DNA of 64,000 nucleotides from Diphasiastrum complanatum (GCA_029204225.1 CM055113.1:10130364-10194363), one strand, 5' to 3'; shown: positions 11,160 through 25,841, counted from the stretch's first letter. Translations and numbers: made by a program. The notes: generated by a model not told the origin, from the sequence alone.

Positions 11160-13640
11160 ATTGATTTCTAGACATGCAAAATTAGCTTAATTAGTCGAGA
11201 TCCAATCGTCAACTAATAAGTGCAAAGTTCAGAATCTTCATAACTAACCGATGTTACTCACCAAGGTCTTTCACTCATTTAAGCCAAAATTTTGCAAAAT
11301 CAATATCAGACTGATTTAAACAACAACAACTTTTAGGACCAAACCTAAAAAATTACAGAAAACCAGGATTTTTAAAAACCGTTCGAAATGGACCAATTGT
11401 GAAAATTGATTAAGAAGATCGATTTAACCAATTCACAAGCACTGTCACATATCGAAATCATTTCAAGACATCCTGCATGCATCTAACTTGACATGCACTG
11501 ACTTTTTCGAAAAAACAAAAAAAAATCCGTAAATAGCCTAGTTACTAGGAAATCTGCTTTTTGATCTAGAATTTTCAAAAATAGCTTCATGCAAGAAATC
11601 TACTGATCAAACTACTAACTACGCATGCAACATGCATCCAAGCATGCATACAGGTTTGTTCATACATTTCCATCATCAAACAAGGACTACATTGAATTAC
11701 AAGCATGCATGCATTAGAACAATTCCAAAATTTTGCAAATTTTAGCTCAAAAATTGCCAAACTTCAGACGGCCATAACTTTCTCTACAAGACACCAAATT
11801 GGTTGCTGTAAAGCACAGTAGGGAGGGAGATTGGGTCTAAAAGGCACTTGATACATCACCTTGCCACCTAGGCTTCACACATGCGAGCAATAAATGGCCA
11901 AAAATCAGGTAGTAGGGAATACTTTAGGAAGGTGGTATCATCAGAAATTGCACTCCAGCCCTATAAGCACCCAATCAGAGGTTACAAGCACTCTAATAAG
12001 GTTCATTAGAGAGGCATAGAAGCTTCTAACAGGTCCATCAAGCAATCATAAGCTCAGATCATGCAAAAAATGCATTTTTGGCCTCCTTCAACAAGCAAAA
12101 CTTCAATATGATGGTGTCTACTGCTCACCTATCCAAATTGGATGCATGATGGCTCAAATCAGAGGAAATCCATCATATATTTAAGCTTGTAATAAGAACC
12201 AACAGGTTCAGACCCCATTTGATAGGTATTCATGCCCAAAAATCCCATCGAAAACAATATTGTCATAGAGATCCGATATCAATTTCAAAATTGGTAAAAA
12301 GAGCTTAATTTTTTTACAAGCTAGAATTCTCTCGGTTGTCTCAATTATTATAAAGAAACACTCTACAATAGAAAAGAATCCAAATAACTAGATTTCTGTA
12401 TGAAACAGTTTATTCCATTTGCTTTCACTTGCAATTTCCTGGGATTTGATCCAAATCCAATTGCAAAACAGAGATGGTTCCATAAACAGATTATCTAACT
12501 GCCAATCACTATTCCCTTAGAATATTTGATTTCTCGAAATTCTGATTAAACACTAGGGAAAAGGATTCGAAATTTCTAGAGGCAGTTTTAAATTTAATTT
12601 CCAATTCTTAGTTGCTATTACATACACTTCAGGAACTGGAAGTAAATTGTATCACTTGTGGTCAACCAATCATCTACCCCTTAGGCTTCATCTCTTTCCT
12701 CTCTTCCCAAATGTGGTTCAAGTTGAAAGCCCCAAATTTGGCTAGGAAAAGGACCAATTTTGGAATAAATAGTACTTTTAACTACTAATCAACTAGACAG
12801 TTTTGATTGTTCATTAATCAAATGCCGCACTCGATTATTGACAAATTCACAAGTAGATAGACAAAAACCATTCTAACCAAATTTGTGTTATTCTTGGTCT
12901 TTACTGATCACAAAAAACAAGAAATGCTCCTAATAATTGACAGATTCCAAAATCTTCAACCAAAAGTGAAAGGTACAGTGACCTTATAAAACTGATTGAT
13001 TTCAATTTAGTAAGGTCATTTACTTTATAAGCAATTTCTATCTAATCAATAACCAACAAATTTGAACAAATCTAAAACATCCTTGGCTATTTCAAAATTT
13101 TACGTAACTGGGATTTTCAAATTCCGTTCGATATGGACCAAAACTGTGAAAATCGATCTAAAACATCAACTTGGCAGTTTCACAATTGCTTCCAACAGGT
13201 CCAAGAAACAATCATAAGCTCAGATAATGCAAAAATTGCATTTTTGGACTCCTTCAACAAGTAAAACTTCAACATAATGGTTCTAAGCCTCACACCACAA
13301 AATTGGGTGCATGATGGCTCAAATCAGAGGAATCCATAATATCTTTAAGCTTGCAAAAAGATCCTAACAGGCTTAGACCACCATTTGAGAGTCGTTCAAG
13401 CTCAAAAATACACTAGTTTTGACCTTTTTTGAGACCCTTAATGGTGTCCAATCCTAACCAAACTTGAACTTGATGAAAGCCTTAGGACAACATCATTACA
13501 CCTTTGAAAATGTGCATGAAAATTATTGGCCAAAATTTTTGTGAAAATCCCCAAAATTAGTCCAAAAAGTTGCAATTAAGTTCAAATCTTAAATCAATTA
13601 CATGCAAGCACCAAAAGTTCTTATTTCAATCAATCATATA
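11160..13640 (-). repeat. Gypsy leader plus a second decayed gag/leader copy
   Basis: There is no open gene here. The stretch 12655-12860 resembles the gag N-terminal region at 10908-11100 (the VDDWL block is recognisable). The stretch 13080-13420 resembles 11330-12260; shared landmarks are CCGTTCGA-ATGGACCA, AACAGGTCCA, ATCATAAGCTCAGAT and GGATGCATGATGGCTCAAAT. So two related gypsy 5' ends lie in tandem in the same orientation. No LTR boundary could be fixed. Confidence 0.6.
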
Positions 13641-13990
13641 GCCCATTTCTAGCCCAAAGTCACTTATGGTTGCTGCAGCCTGTCGAGAATCCACCCTTGA
13701 CATTGCAAAAAAATTCAGGGAAGAGTTCTACAGACAATGTCTCTTTTTCTGTGGTGCAGCTGATTTGGCTTGTGCACTCAAAGCCCTGCTCTGACAGGAT
13801 TTCCAAGGATTGCTATAAGATTCTTCATCTCATTTCAGAAACCTCTCTTGAAACAGATAATTATGATTGAATGTGTTATCAAAAGAGCTGTAATGCATAA
13901 TGGTCACTTTGTTTTGTTGCTGTTGACGGTTTTTGGGTTGTGTTAGAGGGGAATCTTGGCCTATAGGAACTCTGTTCAGTGAAGGAAGTG
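13641..13990. other. Upstream region of the aminotransferase gene
   Basis: It lies between the repeats and the start codon and presumably holds the 5' UTR and promoter. I could not identify a TATA box or transcription start with confidence. An in-frame TAG at 13964-13966 supports the start at 13991 unless another exon lies upstream. Confidence 0.4.
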
Positions 13991-14108
13991 ATGCAAGGAT
14001 TCGATTGTCAGAATGTGTTATCACGTAGGGCACGATCCTTCAAGCTGTCTCCCATCCAGCAGCTTTCTTTGCTTGCACAACGCTGCAATGCAATCAACTT
14101 AGCTGAAG
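13991..14108 (+). CDS. Aminotransferase exon 1
   Basis: It starts [11 protein letters not shown] and ends NAINLAEG, 39 codons plus one base, with donor GTTAGC. The [11 protein letters not shown] block is typical of the family N-terminus. The ATG is the first after an in-frame stop at 13964. Confidence 0.8.
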
Positions 14109-17100
14109 GTTAGCTCTCTGCCCTGGCTAACTAACTATCCAGGTTTTGGCATTTAGTCGTGTCTTGAAGAACTGAAAGAAAAAGAAGAAGAAAAGCCTCT
14201 AAGTTCTAAACTAAACCCCAAGCTCCCTATTTATTTCTCTATGGATTGATAGATCTTATAGCAGTAGTTATAGCTTTTATTGCTGGGTGATTTCTAACGG
14301 GTGCTTCGATGAAGAGAATGAAAACTGATGTTGAGGAATCCGAAAGAAGTTTGAAGCGGCCAGTAGCCAAGTTGAAGCTCTTCAGTTTGCATCTCTGTCT
14401 TTACCTCAATTTGAAACATAAACTTGAATGTTATCTATCGTAGAGTAAAATGAAACAATTGCCGTTGTTTGTTGGAAGCAATCACTCACCCTTTGCTCTA
14501 ATGACTTTCTGAAAGATAAAATAACATCAACATTGAAGGGATTTTCTGTGCCTCATAACGAGGAAATAAAAATTTTCCTGCAAATTTTTGAGTCTTGTTT
14601 ATAACATAAGTTACTTTTGCAGGCTTCCCTGACTTTCCTGCTCCTCTTCACATCAAAGAGGCTGCTGTAGCTGCGATAACAGCCGACTTCAATCAGTACA
14701 GGTGAGCTTCTATAGAAACGGACCACCAGTCAATGCGGCTAGAGCTAGATTAAGATGCAAAACTAACTCTTTTTTAGGCATGTGCAGGGTGTCTGCGAAA
14801 AGGTGGCATCAGCATTTGAGATGGCTCATGGAGTGAAAGTGGACCCTGCTACTGAGGTTACCCTTTGTTGCGGTCAATCAGAGGCCTTGGCAGCTGCCAT
14901 ACTTGCAGGTTGACATTTGGTTTTCATCTACAAGGAAATTCTTTCTTATCAGATTGCATCCATGTTTTTGGACCAGGATCTGGATTTGCATCACCGTTAG
15001 CTCAATCCATAGCGTTTCCTGGAATATACCCTGATTGGAGTTCTGGCTCATGTCAAAACAGTTGTTGAAGCCAATGACGAGGTTGTGATCTTAGAACCAG
15101 CCTATGATACCTATGAAGCATGCACAATTTTAGCAGGAGGAAAGCCAGTATGTTGTACATATTACTAGCAAGTGCACTTGTGAATTACCATTTGGTTTTG
15201 GTTAGAATACTTTATGCTTGTTTTTAGACCTTGGTATCAAGAGTTGTACTATCACATTCTCGTGTCGCGCTTTGCAAATATAAGCTTTAATTGAGCTGAT
15301 TGTGTAGTTCAGCTACTATAATGAACAGGATTTGAACGAACTATCTGAAGTGTGCCTCCAAGTAACTGTTTGAGCAGGTATTTGTTTCGTTGGATCCCCC
15401 CTTTTGGAGCCTGGACCTGAAGAAGCTTGATGCTGCAATTGGTCCAAAAACCAAAGCAGTTATTATCAACAGGTGCTGGGTGACTATGTAAAAAATGCTC
15501 TATTAAGTATGTGGAGTTTAGAGGACGCATATTCAATCACATGAATGGATGGTGATTTCAGTTCCGTGATACCTTGCAAAAGGCTGATATGCCTTCTGGA
15601 TTGCTGCAACAGTCCTCATAATCCAACTGGAAAGGTTTTCAGCAAAGTTGAACTTGCGGACATCACAAATTTGTGCTGCAAGCATGGATGTCTGGCAATT
15701 ACAGATGAAGTAAGCCAAAATTTTGCATTCTGTATCTGCACTTTCAAAATTTTAAGAAATATGAAAACTTATTAATTAAATGTTGAAATTTTTTTCTTGC
15801 ACCTTAATGTAAGGAGCTCATTGACTATCCAATAATGTTTGGTATGCACTATTTTTCTGCATATATGTCACTTATCTTATTAGGTGGTTTCCTGAAAGCT
15901 TCATAAAAAGACATGTCATCAGTACATTGCAAAGCAATGGCTTGAATGCATGGAAGTTTTGGCAATGTGTATATGAATAAGGTTTTGTTTGTGGAGAAAA
16001 GACTAGGTTTGGTTATGTTGCTAAAAGACTTCTACGATTGGGCAGGAAGTAGTTGCCCAGAAACGCGTTTCTGGGCCAGAAACGTGCCAAAAAAAAACAT
16101 AATATTTACTTTTATGCCCTAAAATTGCCCTGAATTGGACCTAAACCATGCCGTAACCAGCCCAACTGTGACCAAAACACTTGGCAACCTATACAAATGC
16201 AATGCCCTTGATCAGAGCTTTAATATGATACCCATATTGCCCACAAAAAAAAAAAAAGGTTTTTCAAAAACGCTCCCCCAAACCAGAAACGCGGTTCAGA
16301 AACGCCATATATTCAAAGACTACATGTGGTTAGACTCTAGCCCAAGCTCAACTGGTTAGAAGAGAAGATAGGGCGTCAATAAATGCCCTCTCTTGGTGCT
16401 TAATGCATATAGTTTATCAATGTGAGCAACTTCAAGGAAACCTAGTTCACTTTGGAAGGTTTGACATGGTGCCAAAGGAAAAAGCCATGTCAATGTGTCA
16501 TCACACATGCCTCTCTAGGTGCTCAAAGGAAAATCTAAGTGGACAAAGGCCAGTGCAAGAGTCTAGTCAACTTGGGAATGCATATGAACAAATGTGGCAA
16601 GATGACTTTGATTTTGTCTATGTACGTGCCGGCTCTAGTTGGGAGTTGCCTCCCGTACTACCTCCTAACACCTTCTGCTTGTGGGTGAAGTGATACCAAG
16701 TTTCTGAATGCACGAAGCCTGCTTTTATTTCCTTGTTATTGGTAAGTAAAAAGGCTATTGGCAAGTAGTTGTTTGGAAAACTTGTGTCAAGTGGGAAGTG
16801 CCCAACTTCCCACTTGACACAATTCCATATATGTCAAATTTCAATAGCAAATTACAAAATTTTGCGATATCTACTAGTTTGCATTGTATAAACAACCTAA
16901 AAGTAAGATCATGATTCCTAAAGCCCGAGGAAGTAGGGCTGAATCCTAATAGCTCAAGGCTAACTAGTAATGTCTAACGTGGCCTTCTTCTACTCACCCA
17001 TGATGCAGGTGAAGGCTCACTCACCATCGCCACTCAAACTCTCACCACCCGAGGACTTTGAGTACCCTAAGGACTCCTCAATCTCATCCTCATCCTCATC

Positions 17101-20100
17101 CTTGGAGGCCTCTGTCTCCTCTTCCTCCTACTCTAGCTCCTCTTCCTCTGTTGGGGTGCGATAGGTGGTGGGCGATAGTTCGAGGTGTTGGACGACACTT
17201 TCAGACTATCGTGATAATTAGCACTGCGGAAGACTAATAATAGAGCACCTGTTTAGTCTATCACAACTGAACCAATCGAATATTAGATGAGTCAATAGGT
17301 GTCTTAGACGACCATAGTTACAAAATTTTGAAGGTGTCAAGGATAGCCGTGAATCCGCACTTCGACTCAGTTGATAAGACACAAGAAGAATAAGGAGTAA
17401 ACGATTCACTCTCGAAAGTAGAAATAACAATAATCATTCACACATTATACAATCATTGAAGAATGCAGAGTATATTAGAATTGCGCGAATGTACATGAGA
17501 TTGTTGTAAGGAATCTACTTTTCAATATACAAGCCTAGAAGAACTGTTTAGAATTGGATGATAGTGTTAGGCATCTTAGCAATTACACTACTAATGCGAT
17601 TCATCTGATTTGATTGATCGATACATCTAATCTAATACTTGTCTATGCATCTTACTCTGTATTTATATACAACGCATTGTTACTCTATTAGTCATCAGCC
17701 TTTAAGCTGATCGTATAGTGAAGCGGGTGTGAAGTCCCATTTGATAGCAGTAACAATAGTCCTTGAGATGTGAAGTATAGCCGTCGGGTTCGAACGCCTT
17801 CCGAAGATTGTTGAGTCGATGGTGACAACTATCGATTGTTGAAGCATTGTCAAGTCGAGGGATTTTCGACTATCGAGGATTTGACTCTCGCAAGAGGTGA
17901 CTATTTGGCATTCCTTTGGCTTATTCGGTTGACTTTGTGTAGGTTGCGAACCTGTCTTGAACTTGCGTGTATTTTTGCAGGTTCTACAGCAGGTTCCCGA
18001 GTAAATAACCAGATCTAGGACTTTGTCGTGGATACCTGAAAGGAATAGATGGTAATTTATATACAAAGGCAACTGGATCAAATGAGGGTAGAATTAAAAT
18101 TCCAACATTCTCGACTGCTTGAGAACTTGGACCTGCAACACCTGCTTTCTCCACCCAACAATGTGCAACAGCTCGAGTGGTAGGCTCTGCATGCAAGGAT
18201 GGGCAAAGTTTACAACTTGCAAGTTACAAGTTTGAGCTTTGTGCTTCCAAACTTTGTGATTCTTGACTTTGATAATACATACCAAATTCTAAGCTAGACA
18301 ACAAAGCCTCACCGTGGAGCAGTGAGTAGATATCCTCGTCCTCTTGTACCCTTGGTAGTAGGTTTGGAACCCTGGTCACATCGATCTCATTGGGATTCGC
18401 CTATAGAATTTCATCACAATTTCAAATTAAAGCTTTAATTTGTGACCAAAGTTTAAGCTCCAAACTTCAAAGTTCAAACACAATGTAGTGTGAACAATAC
18501 GAAATTAGAATCTAGATCAAGTTATTTTTGTCTCCCTTAGCTTCGTCAGAAGCTGCAAGTTGGCACATACACCAACCTGCCTAAATGTGTAGTGGAGAGT
18601 CTATTGCTCTTTTTTGTACGAGTAAGAGAGAATAGACTCAATTCTTCTTGCATGCATTTGCCGTGCAATCTTGTGACAATATGCATATGGCAAGCTTTTG
18701 TAGCCTCAAAACATCACTGCCATTCTTGTCAAAATAGGAGACAGGCTACAACTATCCTTGAAGTAGATCTACAACTATTTCTTAGTGAGCTCTCTCCATC
18801 TTTCATGGTGTGCCTTCTATAGGGGTTATGTTAGATCCTCTCTGATCTCTTAGTCATACAAGCGCACACAATAATGCACAAAGATTTTTCAAATTTTAGA
18901 TTTATTGATCTTTCTATAAGCAAGTACATAGAAGATGGTGTGCACAAAACTTGAAGGGCCTGGCTGCCTTGTCTCACCCTTGATGCATAGAATGTTTCAA
19001 GGAATGCCTCTCTCTAGGATCTCATATCCCCAGCTCTCAAGTACCCCTTAACCCTGGCATATCCTAATGTCGACACATGCCAAACTCCATGCACAACCAA
19101 TGCTTGCCAATTGGTAGTACCCTGACACATAGGCAAGCGAGATAGGATGACCGTCTGACATGTCACTCATACGCCGGACCAAGTGTCATAGTGAGCATAT
19201 GACATGTGTCTTGTTAACTAGTCAAACTCCTACTTTTTAGGAGGTCAGTCCAGCAGATTTAATAAGTGACCCAATACCCTATGCAAGGCCTTAAGCACAA
19301 CTTTTTGAGCTCCAAAGTCAACTATTTACAATTTAAGTATTATCATATATTCAATGGTCAACATAGGCCAATGACTTAGCCATTTCAATAATTACAAATA
19401 TACATAAGTCTAGAAAAGCTGTAAAAATTGGGATAGGGAGTAAAAGGTTTAACATTCCTCTCCCTTCAAGAAAAGTCCTCATCCACAATGCAAAGCTAAG
19501 GGACTATGCACGCAAGCCGTGTGCAGTCTCCCAAGTAGCACCCAACTAGCAATAGAAAGAGGCATGCCATGCCAAGCGACCAAGTATTTATGGATCAGTT
19601 GGCAAGGTTACTAGCCGATTCGTCCGGTTCGAACCGAACTAAACCGGCCAGGTCGGTTCAAATTGGAAAATGGTTAGGAATCAAAAGTGAATTTGAAAAA
19701 AAATGTTTTTTTAATTTTTTTTTTAGTTTCTAAGCCTTTCTTATTAAAACATTTTTTAAATGCTATTTACAATGCTCTATATACCACTACTAGTTTTTGC
19801 ATCGATCTGTCTACATGTTTGTGCATTGAGCAATTTGAGCTGCGAACAAAAACTTATGTGCAATTGAACAACCATGAATGATGTATTATGAAAAATTGTC
19901 AAAGTCCAACTTCATGAATCATTAGCGGACCAAAAGTGATAAAAGTTCAAATCTATGTTGCTTCGGAATGGCATTCCGAACCCTTGCGTTCTAGAATGCA
20001 GCGTTCCGGAACTCCAAAACATTGTTAAAAAAAAACATAGCTATCATAGTATTAAGTGCTGGTTTGTTATAAACAGATTCCAATCATCAAAAGTCTTCAA

Positions 20101-23100
20101 AACCAGAAAGCGAGACCTCCATAGTCCTGTTGCCACAGTGCCATGATTAATATTAGGGTTGAAAGAAGAGCTTCAGAAGGTGTAAACATTGAAAGTTCTT
20201 GTATCAATCATCATTAAAGAGGTATGTATCATAATTTCAGCCAAAGGTAATTCATGTGCACACAAGTGCTCAATAACAGCGCGGTTGTCTCGCCCTCTTC
20301 CTACCCACTGAATCATCATAGATTTGAGCATATTTGAGAGCTTGCTCTAGGGTAGTGGGCGAGTTTCTCTGGACCTTTACTTTATATTCATCTTTAAGGC
20401 CACAGACAAATCCTTTGACTTTCTGATAGTCATCCATATTTTTTATCTTTAAGATTGCTTCTCAATATTGCGAGATATATTGGATTAAGGATTTGTCCAT
20501 TACTGTTTTTTCCCAGGCTTCCCAGACTCTATCAAGCTCATTTTCTGGTAGAAACTCTCTTAGGAATGCTTCTTCAAAACCTTCCATGATTGGGGGGTCT
20601 GCCTAGTCTCCTGGAGGTTTAACCACCACTTATAGGCCATGGGCCCTAGGGAAAGATTGGCCTCAATAGCTTGCAAATGGTCAGGGGTCTGTTTAAGAGC
20701 ATGTATGTTCTTCCATTTGCTGAGGAAGGTTTGTAGAATATCTGCGTTTCTATCCTTCTCTTCCCCAAGAAAAGTAGGAGGCTTTAAGTCTTTAAAGACA
20801 CTGGGATGAGACCGCATAGGCTCACCCGAAACTGATGGAAGTGGAGAATGGGATGGCTGAGAAGTGGATGGGAGACTTCCTTTCGCGGAGCTCAAAATTA
20901 AACTTTTGAGCTCGGCGAACGAGTCATCCACACTGGACGCTAAAGCCAGTTTCAGTTCATCCACTTCTGTTACCAGGTGGAGATACAGCTTTTGGTAACC
21001 AATTCGTTTGCTCCTGTTCCTCCACTTCCATGGGTTCTTTCCCCTTACTAAACCTCAGAGATTCCATTTCTAATTCATCAATGCCTCTTGTCAGGGGTTG
21101 ATCAGGTCCCGGAGAAGTGGTCATTTTTTGAGATAGAAAAGGCCGACGTTTCTTCCTAAAAAAAAAGTCAAAAAGACTAATTAGAACTGTACAAAGGAGG
21201 GAACAGAAACTTAGCTGTTTCTGAGGACTGTACTTCCAAAGAAAATATCAAGACAAACCCTTTCAGCTCTTCCGATCACCCTCGCTGACTGAGCTGTAGC
21301 TCTGCTGGTCCGGAAAATCCAAATTGGAAGCCCAAGAAATGCTCTAAATTTCCAGATTTATAGCAGGGACTGCTCGCTGGTCTATTTACCAACCTGTGGC
21401 TCCAAAAACCGGATTAAAGACCCAAACAAAATGCAAGCAGATCTGAGTTGGATTGGCTCCCTGCTCTCGCTGATGGGACAGCAACCTAGCTGGTCCAAAA
21501 TTCTCTGATTTGAGGCCAGAAAAGGATCCCAACTCTTGGATTTTTCACAGCACCCTGGTCGCTGGTCTGTCCCCTATTTGGCCACAAAAAACTAGTGCTA
21601 AAACTTCTGAAATCAGGGATAAATCTACAATTTACCTCCTCTCTGCCCAGCGCTGGCCCTGCTATCTGATTTTAGATAGAAATCCGCTCAGAAACCTGTA
21701 TTTTCCACTCCAAAATCAGAGTTAGAACCTGATCTGGCAGCGCTGGACCTGCACTTGTAATCTGGCTCAAATCCTATCGAAAAAGCAGATGTTTCCACCA
21801 AGTTTTTCTCAGTAGACAGTTGTTTCTCCAGCGCTGGCCCTGCTCTATCTATGTCTGAAAATTAGAAAGAGTTTCTGTACACTCTGATGAATTTCTCCCT
21901 TGCTGAAACTAAGCTCCCAAAGAAAGAGATGGCTCTGATACTAGTGTTAGAGATCTAAACACCACAATAGGGCAAATACCAACTGATCCACCCAACCTTG
22001 CCTACTCCCTGATATGGAGCAAGCCCCTCCTAGCCCAGTGTGAGGACTGGTAGCATGCATATTGCCAAGTGTCGGCCATGTGGCACTGACGTGGCCAACT
22101 GCACGTCGGGACCCAACGTGGGGCCCTATCTTGCTGACAGGGTCCCTAGGCTGTGTTAGGCCCGCCATGGCTATGTTATAGAATTGTAGAAAGGATCGTT
22201 AAATCAAGGTTTACCAACCTAGGAATCCTCGATGGTCTTCTACAACTCAAAATAGATCAAAATCAGCAAATTGCAAGCAAATACAGTGACATGCAATCAA
22301 CATGCAAGCAACTATAGTGACATGCAATCAACATGCAAGCAACTGTGGAAACATGCAAGCAATCTGAAGAATTCTAGAGGCATGCATGCAACATGCATGG
22401 ACTACTACTTGCACATGCAAACGGAAATTGATAGCAAATTGTAATTTTGTCGACATGCAATGAATAGATCAAACTTTCGAAGTAATCGGATCTGCTGGCT
22501 ATGGAGGGCAGCGAGCAAGGTGAAGAGGATGCGAGCAGATATTTGCATGAAACTTCCGTCAGAAACTTGCTACACAAACTAAAATGATAGTATATGCTGT
22601 AAGGAGCATTCTAACATCATTAATCTTGGAAATTGCTCCTCCAATTGGGTCGATTGGATCACGAATGCTTGCTGTCCATGAATTTCCAGCAAGAAGAACT
22701 ATACATTAGCAAGAATACAAAGCAATAAATCAGATCCAACAAGACACCAATCTAGGATAGCATTACACAGCATTAATTAGCAAGAGATTTTACCACAAAA
22801 AACAAATCAGAAGAGCATATGTGAGAAGAAATCTCTCTCTCTCTCTTTAATAGTGCGCCCATCTAGGAGGAGGAGGTATCATTTATAGATTGGAAAGAAA
22901 TGATATGTGATGTACATGGCTTCCAAGTGTCAAAAGTAGGTGAAATAGGTGTCCCACATGCTAAGTAGGTAAAATAGGTGTCCCACATGCTAAGCATGCA
23001 CTTTCTCTCTTCATGCAATGATTTGCCTTGGTCCACAAGTTTCCTATATAGGAAAAATGCGCCCTCCTACAACATAAGAAAATTCATGTAGTTCCAACAT

Positions 23101-25784
23101 ATAGTTGGTAGCATGTAAAATTACCCCCTAGGGTCCCATGTACAACTTATGGGCCTACTCAAGGTTTTAAAACCTTTACAATAGATTTTTATAATGTTTA
23201 CAAACTTGTAAGCCTATTTAATCTTTGAGAGAATACAACGCAAATTAAAATTGCATGGCGCTAAAATACATGGTGAAATTGATCAAACTTAAACCATAAC
23301 AGGCTATGGACCGTGCCGGGGCACACTACTCACACTGTCTTGCCCTGTTGGTTGTGTACGCTGGACACGACCCTGACTGTGGTATTTGACCCCCTGGGTT
23401 CCCTAGGGTTCGACATTGGTTACGTGCTCGATTGGTTACGTGCTCGTAACAATAACCCCGGCGGAGGCCAGCCTGGCCAGTCGCATACAATAGTCGAGAA
23501 TCAGCCTCTGCCGTATTGAAGTTCTGGAGAATAGTGGCATACAACTTGGCCATGGTATGATCAATCATAATAGTGTGATAGTTGTGGACATTCATGGCAT
23601 CGCTTGCTTTAAGAATGGGGTGAAGGAGATTGGTGGCCCAAGGTATGGGGCAACCATCAACGACAAAGAGGTTGAAACAGCGGGCCAGGAAAGGGGAGGC
23701 GAGTTTGGCAACTGGTTTGAGGTGCTCGGTTTAAAGGAGGTCAATGTTAGATGTACGATTGTTCTTGAGTTTGCAGATGGTGGCTTCAACCATGTCCGAA
23801 GAAAAGAGGTCACAGTGGGTAGGACAAGAAGAAAGAGAGATGGAAGGGTGAGCAATTGTATATAGGTTGGTTGCATAGTCGACCCAGGATTGAAGAGGGT
23901 GCAATGGATAGGGGTTTATGAAGAAAGATCTTCCAAAAAGTAGCCGACGAAGCAGAGTGGAGGGAGCAAAGGAGGTAGGAGGAACGGGAAGAAAAGTAGG
24001 CCACTTTATTTCTGCGGAGGAGGGAACGAAGCTGCTTTTCTGCAAAAGAAGAAAGTGTAGAATTGGAGAATTTGAGGAACTCGACATATTTCTGGAAGAA
24101 AGAACAGTCATTGTCATACCATTTATTATGGGTACGACGATGAGAAGAGAAGCGGCGAGGGGGCGCAATGGCATGAGCGGTAGTAGTTAGGGTGTGTGTT
24201 AAAAAGAAGGCTTGGGTAGTGACATCAGAGGAGGAAGGAAAGTGGTCCAGAAGACGAGAGACGTGGGCAACATAGGCCTGGGATTGATGAGGAGGTATAC
24301 GATAGTGGGTGGGTCGAACAAAGAGGGAAGGTGGAGGAGAAGGCGGACTTGGCACTGGGGAGAAAGAGAGGTGGAGCAGAGAGTGATCAGCGAGGACCAG
24401 GGTAGAGATGGTGAAGGATGCTAGGCGGGGCAATAAAGCAAGAGATGCAATGAAATAGTCCACTACACTGTGACCGCCACCAAATGGGTGGCAAGTATAT
24501 GCAGAGGAGGATGGCCATTGAAGAAGACCGTTAAGGATAATGAGACCATGTGCTTGAGCCAACTTCAAAAGTTGTTTTTTATAAATGAAGTCAGGAAGTC
24601 CTCCTAATCCAAAGGTAGTGCCTCCAAAGGTCCTCCAAGTAACCTGCAAGCTCCAAGATGCTCCCCAACTCCAAGCTAGGATGCCTCCACCTGCAAGTAA
24701 GGATCTTCAAGCCTCCATGGATCTCTCCTCCACGTGTGTCCCTAATCTTAATCACAAAGGTAGATAACAAGTGGCCTCAAGTTAGATAGCTAGCACATGC
24801 AATCCTGCAACTTGGCTAATCTAGCACCCCCTTGCTAACCAATAACTGATCACAAGCATACCACCACAAATCATAGCATACTCAAGATCCAAACCCTACT
24901 TATGTCCCAAGAAAACACTCTATACACTAGTAGCCACACTAGAGCATAAGCATAGCAAACAAAAGAGATCTCTGCCCCTCCCTATGGGTGCCCTCTTCCC
25001 CTCATATAGATGGCAAATGGCACCCTCCAATACACTATGGAGTTCCATGCACAACCAATGAGAAAGAGAGAGGCCTAGGGGGGTTACTAGGGGGGTTAAA
25101 GAACCTTCATAGGCTTATGGAAGGTCAAGAGACTTCTTCCATAACCTATGACTCTTTGAATGCCTTTCTTGTGGGAGTTGGGAACTCAATGGACACCTTG
25201 GAAGTGCGCCCTCCTACTAGGTCCCATTGCCCAAGTCGTGCTTGTATACTTTGGTCCAAGACCATTAATGGTTCAAGGTTGAGGCCCAAGGTATAGTCAC
25301 TTGCCTGCCCTTATCCAAAGGCACCTACCCTTAATCCTAAGGGTATCCCTTATCCAAGGGTAATTTGCCATTTAGCCCCCAACACTAAATGGACATATAG
25401 GGGTCACTGAAGTACTGCTAGTTACATAGGTATGTAACATTGTTCCCCAAAAAGCGTAACCGTCGCTGACGAGTCCTGAGAATAACGGGCATAAGAGGTA
25501 TCCAACGGATGAAGAGAGAGTGTGTCAACATAGAACTCAGTCTGGCGAGCGGCTGTGCGTGCATTAAAGTCCCCTGCAAGCAATATGTAACCCTGTAGAG
25601 AGAGTCTAGCAACGCCGTCAGAAAGGGCCTGAAAAGGATCACCTCCCAAATCCATAAACACTGAAGTGTGGGAAGCAAAGTAGCACATTGCAACAAACAA
25701 GTCTTGGTCCAGCCCCAAGAAGGATGCAGTAATCTGAAGCCACAAGTAACGGCCATAAGTATCCTGAGACACCAACCGAATAGA

Positions 25785-25841
<57 letters not shown>

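Noticed and set aside
13991-15709. Exons 1-6 as a separate truncated gene from exons 7-10
   Set aside because: The splice phases and protein motifs join exactly (TDE to VYEH) and the total length is normal for the family.
16970-17164. Ser-rich 64-codon frame in intron 6
   Set aside because: Low-complexity triplets only, inside an intron, with no homology I recognise.
22260-22370. Spaced repeats resembling a small CRISPR array
   Set aside because: ACATGCAATCAACATGCAAG units are a simple tandem repeat inside a plant solo LTR; there are no unique spacers or cas genes.
23557-24424. Open plus-strand frames opposite the LINE
   Set aside because: They are antisense shadows of the LINE A endonuclease and RT region, with Arg/Gly-biased composition and no motif.
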